Below are positions 24,479-33,056 of a stretch of 37,417 nt of DNA, piece after piece. Source of the DNA: an uncultured Campylobacter sp. (lineage in GTDB: Bacteria; Campylobacterota; Campylobacteria; Campylobacterales; Campylobacteraceae); NCBI GenBank assembly GCA_937965895.1, contig CALCKS010000033.1:1-37417 (forward strand), read 5' to 3'. Position 1 is the first letter of the stretch; each line of letters begins with the position of its first letter. Under the pieces are notes generated by a model, which saw only the letters and a list, made by a program, of their open reading frames with translations, was not told the origin of the DNA and searched no databases. The position numbers were made by a program, and so were the translations under genes.

Positions 24479-27400
24479 ATGGCAAAAAAATATACTCAAA
24501 AAAGCCTGTTCGGCGATGGCTTTTGGGAAGATGCCGCGAATTTAATCGAAACAAAAATCGATAGCATAGAAGGAGAAATCGATGAATACAATCAGTCCTC
24601 TACCTCCGATGATCGGCGAATGGTATCAAAGAGGAGAATACAATCCACTTTGGGAAAAAATATCCGCGATGCCGAGCAGCAAGATAACGCATTATCTAAT
24701 GAGCATGGACGAGACAATGAAGATAGACGAGTCCTTTATGGAACAGATGCTTCAGCCGAACGTTTATCGAATGCTGCCAAAGAGATTCTACCAACGCAAA
24801 TTGTCGGAGAGATGGCTCAAAGCCTTGAAAATAGCGGGATTGAGCGATATGGCGAAGCAGATAGCTCAGCCGGAACTCAATTGGGCGGCGGCAATTCAGG
24901 AGGATTTGGAGCTCAAAACCTTTTTGCAACCCCTGGCTCTGGAACTAATGGAAGCGGGCAATACTCCGAACGAAATTCTATCAATATTGGGAGTTCCTTA
25001 TCACACCGGACTAAAAATGATAGCGATGTTTTGGATGGGAGATTACCAGGAGGAGCCGCTAATGAAATATTGGACAATACTTTTAAAGAGCAGTTATTTC
25101 CGGGAGAGCAAGGAGAACAAAGAGACCAAAGCGGTGTTCGAATATCTGATGAGATACGTAAAAATGGAGTATCCTTGGAGACTACTATCCGAGAAGGATT
25201 ACGAGATATACAAGAGAAACAAAATCAAAGCCCGGGAGAAACTAATGGGGGCTTGGATGAATTACGAGGCAACTCCGGAGAGGATACTAGAGGATATTAT
25301 GAACTTCGGCGATCCCAAGTATTGGGAAACAAAATTGTATCGCTAGGGCAAAATAACGATTTTACCGCTAAGAGCGAAATCTTAATAGCTGGGGCTAAAG
25401 ATAAATTTAAAAAGAATTATGAGGCCTTAAAGCTTGTAAAAGAGCTAATACAGATTAAAAAAAAGGCAAAGGCCGAAGAAAAAAATTTTACTATTACCGA
25501 GGAAGAACAAAAAACCATCTCACAATTTAGCGGTTGGGGCGATGGCCGTTTAGCAAACGGGCTTTTCAACTCTAAAAATGAGGAATGGCAAAAAGAGCGC
25601 GAAGATATTAGCAATCTCCTTACCCATTATGAATATACTCTTGCGGCCGAATCATCCTTAAGCGCATACTATACTCCAAGATTTGTAATTGACGCCATGT
25701 ATAAAGCGTTAGAAAATTTCGGATTGTATGAAGATGGCCGTAAAAAAGAGATTTTAGAACCATCTGCGGGAAACGGCGCTTTTCTTATGTTCGGCGACAA
25801 ACAAAAAAATAATTATACTACCGTCGAGGTTGATAATTTAAGTTTCAACGCTCTTGAACTGCTTTACCCTTCGCAAGATCATTACAACATTAAATTTGAA
25901 AAATTTATTCCCATACAAAAATTTGATGCCGTAATCGGAAATCCTCCGTATGGAAACATACGGGCCTATAGTGATCCCTACAATTCAGACCTTACGGGCG
26001 CCAGTATCCATAATTTTTTTGCCGCGAAGTCTATTCGTTTACTGAAAAAAGACGGTATTACTGCATTTGTAATTTCAAGCAAATTTATGGACGCTAAGGA
26101 CGCCTCAATCCGAGAAATTATAAGTAAAGAAGCAACCTTTCTCGGGGCCTTGCGCCTGCCCGATTCTACTTTCAAAAATGCGGGAACTAAAGTTACTGCG
26201 GATATAGTATTTTTTCAGGAGGGCAGACATCCTGAAATAGAAAAAAACTGGCTTTTATCGGAAGAAACCGCCTTTCAAAACATAGATAAAAAATTTAGTG
26301 TAAACCAGTATTTTAAGAATAACCCGCAGAATATTTTAGGAAAACTTACCCCCGTCGTAGGGCAGGGCGGAATTTTAGACATAGCCTGCTTGGAAGATCC
26401 TAGCTTAAATTTGGAACAGAAAATCGATGAGTTTATAGCAACCCTGCCTAAGCATATTTATAAATGGCACGAGCCCACCATAAACCAAGATTTTCTTGTT
26501 TTAAGCGAAAGCGACTCGGAGTATCGAAGCAATAAAAGGTATTTTGACGGCCTGCGCGAAGACAATCTATTAATTTATAGAGACCAAATTTTCATAAAGC
26601 GCCATGCTCAAAAGTCAGAAACTTTATATATAGAAAAGGTCAAGGCTCCTAAAACAGATCTTACGCGAGTAAAACTTTTTATACAGATGCGAGATACTCA
26701 TAAGCTGCTTACCCGGCTTGAAAAACAAGACATTGCAGATGATGATCCACGTCTTATTGCCGTGCGAGCAAAGCTTAATGAGGCCTATGATAGTTTTCAC
26801 AAAAAAAAGGGAGAGTTTTTAAATAATCCCGGTATAAATAAAACATTGAAAAAAGATGTGGAATTTTCAAAAATATCATCATTGGAAAAGGGATACCAAA
26901 GAGCCGTATCGATCGAGATAGCTTTGCGCGATGGAATACCGCCGAAAGATCACAGCGCACAAAAGGCCGATATTTTATTGGGTCGTATCAATAGACCGAA
27001 TAAAATCATGAGCTTCAACAACGTAGAAGACGGGCTTTTGGCAAGCATGAATATATATGGAAAGCCAAATATAGGCTATATCGCATCTTTTTTGAAAAAA
27101 GATGAGGGCGAAGTGGCTAAGGAGCTTTTGGATCAAAATAAAATTTTTATAGATCCTGAGGAGCTTGAAAAAAGCGGAAAGTTGGAATACATTTTTGCAT
27201 CCAAATATCTATCCGGCGACGTTAGAGAAAAATTCAAAGTAGCCGAGCGCGTTTCAAAAATATACCCCGGCATGGCACATAACTTATCAAATTTAAAAGC
27301 AGTTATCCCGCCGGATTTAAAAGCAAGTGAGATAGAAGCGCCTATGGGCTCTAGTTGGATACCTTTACGATACTATAATGACTTTTTTGAAAAAGAGTTG

Positions 27401-30400
27401 GGAATTCCTAGTTCATCCTGGAAATTAAATCGATCAGATATTAGCGGGGCTTGGACTTTTCAAGGCTCTAGCGTTGGAATGAGCCGGTTCAATCTTAGTC
27501 GAATGAGTTTTGATAAATTCTCTCCGTATGTGATTTGCAGACATGCGCTTGAAAACTCCACCATTACGATTAAAAAGGAAACCAACGAGCCGGTATTGAA
27601 CCCTGATGGAACCGAAAGGGTGGATAAAAACGGCTATACTATCTACAAAAAGATAGTAGACAAAGAGAAAACACAACAGATCAATAGCATGATCGAAAAA
27701 ATTAGAGATGATTTTTCGGATTGGCTTTGGAAAGATTATGATAGAAGGGCGGATTTAGTTCAAATTTATAACGATACGTTTAATTGCTATGCCAAAAAAC
27801 GATACGACGGCTCTAAGCTTGAGCTAGAAAATTTCAGCTCCATATATACCTTAAGAAAACATCAGAAAGATGCCATTTTTAGAGCCATAAATGAAAACAA
27901 CTGCCTATTCGATCACGAGGTGGGAGCCGGCAAAACCCTAACGGCAATCTGTTCGATAATGAAACAAAAACAGCTAGGTATTCTAAATAAGCCTATTTTT
28001 GCAGTTCCCAACCATTTGGTAACTCAATGGTCTGACGAATTTATGTCTGCGTACCCGGATGCAAATATTTTAGTGGCCGATGCAAATTCGATGGATAAGG
28101 AACATCGCAACGAATTTTATGGAAAAATCATCAACGAGAATTGGGACGCAATCATCATGGCTCATTCTCAAATTGAAAGGATCCCGGTACCAGCCGAAAT
28201 CGAGCGCAAGGTCATTCAAAGAGAGATAGACGAATTGGAAGAAACAATCAGTTTCCTGGAAGAAGAGTCCGAAAATGGGCGCTCCTATTCGGTAAAAGAA
28301 GTTCAAAAGCGCGTTCAATCGCTTAGAGCTAAATTAGAAAGCGCTATCGATAAAAAATCTAAAACCAAAATGATAGATTTTTCGGACTTGGGCGTTGATT
28401 GTTTAATAGTAGACGAATCGCACCTATATAAAAATTTACCATTTTCTACGCATTTGAAAGTTAAGGGGCTGGGCAACAAGATAGGCTCCAAAAAAGCCCT
28501 TGCAATGCTCGGTTTTACTACCTATTTGAATGAGAATAATAAGAAAATACTATTTTTAACCGGAACACCCGTCTCCAACTCCTTAACGGAGCTCTACGGT
28601 ATTAATAAATACCTTATGCCAAAGGAGCTTGAGCAAAAAGGTATCGGCTCTTTTGACGCCTGGGCAGCAAATTTTACCAAAATAGAGAAGACGCCCGAGC
28701 TTAATGCAAGTGCGAGAAATTACAAAATTGTAGATCGCCTCGCGGCGCTGAACAATTTACCCGAAGTTTGCGGCGCCTATAATAACGTTGCTGATATTGT
28801 TACGAATAGCGATATTAAGCAATATTATAAATATTACGTTCCTGGGGTCAATATTAAAAAGAGCATAGCACTGCCCAGCCGCGCAATACGCGAATATATA
28901 GGAGTGGAAGATGCAAACGGCTTTTACGATGAGCGCTCCATCATCGGTAGAATGGATAAACTTAGCAAAGGGGGCTTTGATCCCAGGATAGATAACTATC
29001 TAAAATGTACTTCCGATGCCAAAAAAGCCGGCATAGATTTTAGATTGATAGATCGCAACGCAAAAGACTATAAGGGCTCCAAAATTAACAAATGCGTGGA
29101 AAATACATTTGAAGAATACCAAAAATGGGGCGACGACAGAGGAACGCAGCTAATTTTCCTTGATATAGGTACGCCCAAGCGAAGCTCAAAGAGCATCGAT
29201 ATAGAAGCCGAAAAAGAGATAGAAGAAACCGATAAGGACGACATCCTTTATAACAACGATTATGAAGCTGACGAGCCGGGCTCATTTACTAATTTTAACG
29301 ATGAGATCGAATCAAATAGAGATGAAGAAGAATACGACGGTACGGAAGAGGATAGAGATGCCGGAGAAAATTCTTTTGAGCTTTATGTAGATATTTATAA
29401 AAAGCTTGTAAAAAAGGGGGTTCCGCGCCAAGAAATAGCTTTTATTCATGATGCGGATACGCCAGAGAAAAAACGAGAATTATACCGAAAAGTGAACTCT
29501 GGCGAGGTTAGAATTTTACTTGGATCTACGAATAAAATGGGTGCAGGAACCAATGTTCAAGAGCGCGTCGTAGCAATACATCATATTGATGCACCCTGGC
29601 GTCCGGCTGATTTTATACAACGTGACGGTCGCGTTATTAGGCAGGGCAATATGTTATTCGAGCGCGATCCTGAAAATTTCAAAATCAATGAATACCGATA
29701 TATAACCGAAAGAACCTATGATGCGGTTGCTTGGCAGATTATCGAAACAAAATCAAAGGCGCTACTGAATTTTAGAAAAGGCACGGTGGACAGCAGAAGT
29801 CTAAGCGGTTTTGAAGAAGAGGCCGCAAGCGCAGCAGAGATGAAAGCGGCCGCTACTGGCAATCCGCTATTTATGGATCAGGTTAGACTGAAAGCGGCGC
29901 TCGACAAAGAAGAGGCCGTTTATAAGAAATATCTTAACGATTACCAGGACGCAGAAGATACCATCAGGGCAAACTGGAATAAAATTCAAAATTTTAAGAA
30001 AGAAAAATATAACATTGAACAAGCCAAAACACATTTATTGGAATACGAGGAAAGATTTAATCCGGCCGCGGCCTTTAAATGCTCCATTATAAAAGACGGC
30101 AAAGCCGTTGAGTTTAATATACCGGCCAAAACAGACTCGGAAAATATAAGACTCGAGCAGGATAAAATGAAAGGTCTTTTTGAAAGAGCGATAAATTTAA
30201 CAATTCGCAACCATGATCAAACGATCCCCATTTTAAACTATAAGGGTTTTCGCTTAGACGGCTACTACAGCTCCTCATATAAAGAGCTAAGTTTTACGAT
30301 AAATATGCAAACAACCGACAACAATGAAATAGAAATGGAGCCGGAAAATCTTATTTATAAATTAGGTGATGGCCAACCTATAAGCTTTGCCGGTTTTATA

Positions 30401-30706
30401 AAGCGCACAAACAATTTTCTAAATGAAGAGCGTTTAAATTTGCTGATCAAAGGATGTGATGACAACATAGCTAAATTCCAACAAAATACTCAGGATTTAA
30501 CTGCCTTCATTAAACAAAATCCTACGTACGAGCGCCAGGAGCTTTTGAATCTGTTAAAAAAGGAAAATAAAGTTATTATGAATGAACTTAACAAAATAGC
30601 TTCAAATAAAGGTTATAAGAGTAATTTCAAATCCCAAGCGCTAGAAATGCTAGAAAGCCTTAGTAGAAATCGTAGCGATAAAGATGAAAATTGCATCACA
30701 ATGTAA
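24479..30706 (+). CDS. Giant N6-adenine methylase / SNF2-like helicase
   Basis: A 2075-residue fusion. Residues 1-34 look ordinary; 35-290 are low-complexity (Ser, Gly, Asn, Gln, Arg) and overprinted by another ORF. The methylase domain follows, with SAM motif ILEPSAGNGAF (425-435) and catalytic NPPY (488-491). A superfamily 2 helicase comes next: HEVGAGKT (1146-1153), DESH box (1312-1315), TGTPVSNS, and motif VI QRDGRVIRQG (1714-1723). An acidic insert lies near 1610. Similar giants are common on conjugative plasmids and phages and are thought to protect incoming DNA from restriction; that role is inferred. The start follows only a weak GGGGT site. Confidence 0.85.
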   Translation: MAKKYTQKSLFGDGFWEDAANLIETKIDSIEGEIDEYNQSSTSDDRRMVSKRRIQSTLGKNIRDAEQQDNALSNEHGRDNEDRRVLYGTDASAERLSNAAKEILPTQIVGEMAQSLENSGIERYGEADSSAGTQLGGGNSGGFGAQNLFATPGSGTNGSGQYSERNSINIGSSLSHRTKNDSDVLDGRLPGGAANEILDNTFKEQLFPGEQGEQRDQSGVRISDEIRKNGVSLETTIREGLRDIQEKQNQSPGETNGGLDELRGNSGEDTRGYYELRRSQVLGNKIVSLGQNNDFTAKSEILIAGAKDKFKKNYEALKLVKELIQIKKKAKAEEKNFTITEEEQKTISQFSGWGDGRLANGLFNSKNEEWQKEREDISNLLTHYEYTLAAESSLSAYYTPRFVIDAMYKALENFGLYEDGRKKEILEPSAGNGAFLMFGDKQKNNYTTVEVDNLSFNALELLYPSQDHYNIKFEKFIPIQKFDAVIGNPPYGNIRAYSDPYNSDLTGASIHNFFAAKSIRLLKKDGITAFVISSKFMDAKDASIREIISKEATFLGALRLPDSTFKNAGTKVTADIVFFQEGRHPEIEKNWLLSEETAFQNIDKKFSVNQYFKNNPQNILGKLTPVVGQGGILDIACLEDPSLNLEQKIDEFIATLPKHIYKWHEPTINQDFLVLSESDSEYRSNKRYFDGLREDNLLIYRDQIFIKRHAQKSETLYIEKVKAPKTDLTRVKLFIQMRDTHKLLTRLEKQDIADDDPRLIAVRAKLNEAYDSFHKKKGEFLNNPGINKTLKKDVEFSKISSLEKGYQRAVSIEIALRDGIPPKDHSAQKADILLGRINRPNKIMSFNNVEDGLLASMNIYGKPNIGYIASFLKKDEGEVAKELLDQNKIFIDPEELEKSGKLEYIFASKYLSGDVREKFKVAERVSKIYPGMAHNLSNLKAVIPPDLKASEIEAPMGSSWIPLRYYNDFFEKELGIPSSSWKLNRSDISGAWTFQGSSVGMSRFNLSRMSFDKFSPYVICRHALENSTITIKKETNEPVLNPDGTERVDKNGYTIYKKIVDKEKTQQINSMIEKIRDDFSDWLWKDYDRRADLVQIYNDTFNCYAKKRYDGSKLELENFSSIYTLRKHQKDAIFRAINENNCLFDHEVGAGKTLTAICSIMKQKQLGILNKPIFAVPNHLVTQWSDEFMSAYPDANILVADANSMDKEHRNEFYGKIINENWDAIIMAHSQIERIPVPAEIERKVIQREIDELEETISFLEEESENGRSYSVKEVQKRVQSLRAKLESAIDKKSKTKMIDFSDLGVDCLIVDESHLYKNLPFSTHLKVKGLGNKIGSKKALAMLGFTTYLNENNKKILFLTGTPVSNSLTELYGINKYLMPKELEQKGIGSFDAWAANFTKIEKTPELNASARNYKIVDRLAALNNLPEVCGAYNNVADIVTNSDIKQYYKYYVPGVNIKKSIALPSRAIREYIGVEDANGFYDERSIIGRMDKLSKGGFDPRIDNYLKCTSDAKKAGIDFRLIDRNAKDYKGSKINKCVENTFEEYQKWGDDRGTQLIFLDIGTPKRSSKSIDIEAEKEIEETDKDDILYNNDYEADEPGSFTNFNDEIESNRDEEEYDGTEEDRDAGENSFELYVDIYKKLVKKGVPRQEIAFIHDADTPEKKRELYRKVNSGEVRILLGSTNKMGAGTNVQERVVAIHHIDAPWRPADFIQRDGRVIRQGNMLFERDPENFKINEYRYITERTYDAVAWQIIETKSKALLNFRKGTVDSRSLSGFEEEAASAAEMKAAATGNPLFMDQVRLKAALDKEEAVYKKYLNDYQDAEDTIRANWNKIQNFKKEKYNIEQAKTHLLEYEERFNPAAAFKCSIIKDGKAVEFNIPAKTDSENIRLEQDKMKGLFERAINLTIRNHDQTIPILNYKGFRLDGYYSSSYKELSFTINMQTTDNNEIEMEPENLIYKLGDGQPISFAGFIKRTNNFLNEERLNLLIKGCDDNIAKFQQNTQDLTAFIKQNPTYERQELLNLLKKENKVIMNELNKIASNKGYKSNFKSQALEMLESLSRNRSDKDENCITM
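24582..25346 (+). CDS. Overprinted ORF inside methylase-helicase gene
   Basis: A 254-residue ORF entirely inside the 24479-30706 gene in the +1 frame. It has a better start than its host: AAGGAG, 5-6 nt, ATG. Its composition is that of a folded protein: nine tryptophans, regular hydrophobic spacing, and an HTH-like stretch NEILSILGVPYHTGLKMI. The host frame in the same interval has no Trp and reads as disordered filler. This suggests that the nested frame is the older or constrained one. I recognise no family. Co-expression with the host would be from the same mRNA. Confidence 0.6.
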   Translation: MNTISPLPPMIGEWYQRGEYNPLWEKISAMPSSKITHYLMSMDETMKIDESFMEQMLQPNVYRMLPKRFYQRKLSERWLKALKIAGLSDMAKQIAQPELNWAAAIQEDLELKTFLQPLALELMEAGNTPNEILSILGVPYHTGLKMIAMFWMGDYQEEPLMKYWTILLKSSYFRESKENKETKAVFEYLMRYVKMEYPWRLLSEKDYEIYKRNKIKAREKLMGAWMNYEATPERILEDIMNFGDPKYWETKLYR

Positions 30707-30750
30707 CTTAATGTAATGTGATGCAACTTAACTTAATATACGTCTATAAT
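30703..30750 (+). promoter_or_regulatory. 5-bp repeat array G, convergent gap
   Basis: Eight in-phase 5-bp units from 30703 to 30742 (GTAAC, TTAAT, GTAAT, GTGAT, GCAAC, TTAAC, TTAAT, ATACG), then TC and a perfect TATAAT at 30745-30750. It sits between the converging ends of the methylase-helicase and the RHH gene, where no forward gene follows. A promoter here would make RNA antisense to the parA/RHH operon. Otherwise it may be a pure protein-binding (partition) site. Confidence 0.5.
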
Positions 30751-31157
30751 TTATTAGATTGCATAAAGTTGTCTAATACCAAATTTAAAAAATACGCTCT
30801 ACTTCGATTAAATCTACCGCAGCAATCATCAACATAAGAAATTTGTTCATCTGTTAGGTATATAGTGACTCTTATTTTGCTGGACTGCCTCGTAGCAGTC
30901 TTATTGGTAGGCTCGACAGACAAATATCCATTTTTCTTAATAAAGTCATCTAATATCATGCTAAAGAAATACGCCTTACTCCTATCAAATCGGCTGCAGT
31001 AATCGTTAACATAAGAAATTTGTTCGCGCGCCAAATAAACAGAAACTTGCGTTTTACTATTTTGTTTTTCCTTAGCATCGGCTTTTGCAAAAGTTTTTTG
31101 TGGTATACTCTTATTGATTTGGTTGATCGCATCTTGAATTTTAATCGGTTCTTTCAT
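30744..31157 (-). CDS. Tandem ribbon-helix-helix DNA-binding protein
   Basis: A 137-residue protein starting at ATG 31157, chosen because AGGAGA lies 7 nt upstream; a longer reading inside parA is unlikely. Two RHH domains lie in one chain: residues 36-72 (TQVSVYLAREQISYV...FDRSKAYFFSMILDDF) and 95-131 (IRVTIYLTDEQISYV...FNRSRAYFLNLVLDNF), offset by 59 residues, with 18 identical bases in each copy (30831-30848, 31008-31025). One chain could thus fold as a complete RHH pseudo-dimer. Directly downstream of a ParA-like gene, it is probably the centromere-binding partner and autorepressor. Its likely targets are the 5-bp arrays. Confidence 0.78.
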   Translation of the reverse strand: MKEPIKIQDAINQINKSIPQKTFAKADAKEKQNSKTQVSVYLAREQISYVNDYCSRFDRSKAYFFSMILDDFIKKNGYLSVEPTNKTATRQSSKIRVTIYLTDEQISYVDDCCGRFNRSRAYFLNLVLDNFMQSNKL

Positions 31158-31167
31158 TTTGATTCTC

Positions 31168-31734
31168 CTATTTTGGATTTTTGATTGTTTTAAGCAGTTT
31201 AACATATTCTGCAATAAAATTAGAATAGCTGTTGCGCGAAAGCACGCTATCGTTATATAGCTCCATAAAGGACATTCCATACTTTATGGCGTTGTTCACA
31301 ATTTTCGATTTTTTAAAGTAAAAAGTGGTAAATTTGTTGAATGGCTCCTCTCCCAGCTCTTTTTTCAGCGATTTTAACTCTCTATCATCTACGAAATCCG
31401 TAGCTAAAAGCACTATATTGCTATTAAAGTCCTGAATTTCGATAATCGTTTCGGCTGTTCTTAGTAGCGAATTATAAACTGGAGTGCAAGGAATAATTAC
31501 ATAATCGCACTGCGATATTATTTCTAAAACCCCTGGCGCCACGAAACCACCAAAATCAAAAACACAATTATCGATAGATTGTACCTTATCAACAACTTTT
31601 GCTTTATCCGGATAAATTTGCTCGATGCAGCTATTATCATTGCTTTGTAAAAACAAATTTAGATCTTTCGCTATGCTGAAAGCAAAAGGTGTTTTCCCAA
31701 CCCCTCCCTTTTTGTTCATTATTGCGATTTTCAT
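31168..31734 (-). CDS. parA: ParA-like partition ATPase
   Basis: A 188-residue deviant-Walker ATPase. KKGGVGKT spans residues 8-15 (signature Lys9, P-loop Lys14), followed by an unusual Pro16. Walker B is probably VFDFGGF (near residue 60). It is short, like RHH-partnered ParA proteins lacking an N-terminal HTH, so autoregulation would rest on the partner. GAGGA precedes ATG 31734, array H lies upstream, and its TAG stop overlaps the RHH gene's ribosome site. Function: plasmid segregation over the nucleoid. Confidence 0.82.
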   Translation of the reverse strand: MKIAIMNKKGGVGKTPFAFSIAKDLNLFLQSNDNSCIEQIYPDKAKVVDKVQSIDNCVFDFGGFVAPGVLEIISQCDYVIIPCTPVYNSLLRTAETIIEIQDFNSNIVLLATDFVDDRELKSLKKELGEEPFNKFTTFYFKKSKIVNNAIKYGMSFMELYNDSVLSRNSYSNFIAEYVKLLKTIKNPK

Positions 31735-31760
31735 TGAAAAGTCCTCTTTTAAAGATAACG

Positions 31761-31820
31761 TATTTTACCACACTTTACTTTAAGTTACATTAAATTAATA
31801 CAACTTAAGTTACTTTATGG
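31761..31820 (-). promoter_or_regulatory. 5-bp repeat array H with -10 box
   Basis: On the minus strand, ten in-phase units (ATAAA, GTAAC, TTAAG, TTGTA, TTAAT, TTAAT, GTAAC, TTAAA, GTAAA, GTGTG) run into GTAAAAT, a -10-like box about 30 nt upstream of parA. This is the only array on the minus strand, and it points toward the only operon encoding a two-domain RHH protein. It looks like the autoregulatory operator and possible centromere. Confidence 0.62.
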
Positions 31821-33047
31821 TAAATTTTGTATATCCATATCCTTAAATTCTTTTTCGTAATCCTCTTTTGCTTTAATGTTTCTACCAACTTGCCCTTTGG
31901 GGTGCTTGAGCATAGTTTTAATATGTTTATTATCGGTGGACTCCGAAATCTCTTTAAAAGTTGTTCTACTCATCTGTATTGGTTTTAACGGTTTTTCTAA
32001 ACGATTTTCTATTGAAACATCCCAAATCTTTTTATAAGTAGTTTTTTCGTAGTATTTTTTACTTTTTTTATCAAAAACATTAAATTTTAATTCTTTTTCT
32101 CCCACTATGACAAATCTGGCAAATTCATTCGGCATTACGTTATTTTCTTTTATAACCCTCTCAAGATCGTCAGACCATATATTTATATCCTTGCCCTTGT
32201 TGGTTCGATATCGAACATAATAACTCTCTTTTTCTCTTTCATCAAAATTAAAATGTGCTCTACCAAAACTTATAACTCTATAGTAATGAGCTTTGTGTTT
32301 TATTCCGTATTGTTTTAAAGCGTTACCCATATAAATATTTTTATTAATCTCTTTGCCGCTATTCACAGAATATTTGTGATAAATTTTAGTACTTGCTTCT
32401 ACGCCCAATTTACGCAATTCTAAAGCAAAATTTCTACGTATATCATCCAAGTCAATTTTTCTTATATTGACTCTTTTTCCATAGTCGTCTACCGCCTTCA
32501 AACACAAATGACAATGTGGGTTATCCGTATCGGAATGCATAGCTACTACAAAGTAATTATTCGGATATTTTTCGGCAATAGCCTTCATAGATGCTTCCTT
32601 TATTTTTTCTAATGGGGCATTTGCATAATCTTTCATAGAAAAAACCATATTAAACGTTTCTCTTTTCTCTTTTTTATTCAATAAAAAAAGATCACGGGCT
32701 GTTGGAATTTCATACATGGAAGCATTAAAAGTAGCACATAGCTTATATAAATTTTCTTTACCTTTATATATCTCTCCATCGCTAGTAAAAACATTTAAAG
32801 TTCCGTTTCTAGAAATATATTTTATGTGTGCCTTTAATTTATCAAAATTACTTGATGAACTGGTAATTTTCATAACCACTTGCGGATTTGATTTTATAAA
32901 AAAATTTGATTTATTATAACTTGTAGAATATGTGGCTTTAAATTTTGTTGGACTATCAATATATGTTCGTTGTTTTTTATCTAAATTTGTGAAAACTCGT
33001 TTAGCTCTCCACTCATCATCATCCCAAAAATTTTTTAAACGCTTCAT
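31815..33047 (-). CDS. MOBP/VirD2-like relaxase
   Basis: A 410-residue relaxase (mobilization nuclease) that nicks oriT, stays covalently bound to the 5' end, and pilots the strand through VirD4. The probable catalytic tyrosine is Tyr77 in AHIKYISRNG. The metal-binding motif III is HSDTDNPHCH (His171, Asp173, His178, His180). An N-terminal extension of about 55 residues precedes the catalytic domain. The basic C-terminal part has no recognisable helicase or primase domain. It starts 9 bp after mobC with a poor ribosome site, implying coupling. It resembles Campylobacter plasmid Cpp17-type proteins, from memory. Confidence 0.9.
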   Translation of the reverse strand: MKRLKNFWDDDEWRAKRVFTNLDKKQRTYIDSPTKFKATYSTSYNKSNFFIKSNPQVVMKITSSSSNFDKLKAHIKYISRNGTLNVFTSDGEIYKGKENLYKLCATFNASMYEIPTARDLFLLNKKEKRETFNMVFSMKDYANAPLEKIKEASMKAIAEKYPNNYFVVAMHSDTDNPHCHLCLKAVDDYGKRVNIRKIDLDDIRRNFALELRKLGVEASTKIYHKYSVNSGKEINKNIYMGNALKQYGIKHKAHYYRVISFGRAHFNFDEREKESYYVRYRTNKGKDINIWSDDLERVIKENNVMPNEFARFVIVGEKELKFNVFDKKSKKYYEKTTYKKIWDVSIENRLEKPLKPIQMSRTTFKEISESTDNKHIKTMLKHPKGQVGRNIKAKEDYEKEFKDMDIQNLP

Positions 33048-33056
33048 GAAAAAATC

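Noticed and set aside
31158..31280. Longer start for the tandem-RHH gene inside parA
   Set aside because: It would overlap parA by 113 bp; ATG 31157 has a strong AGGAGA site 10 bp after the parA stop.
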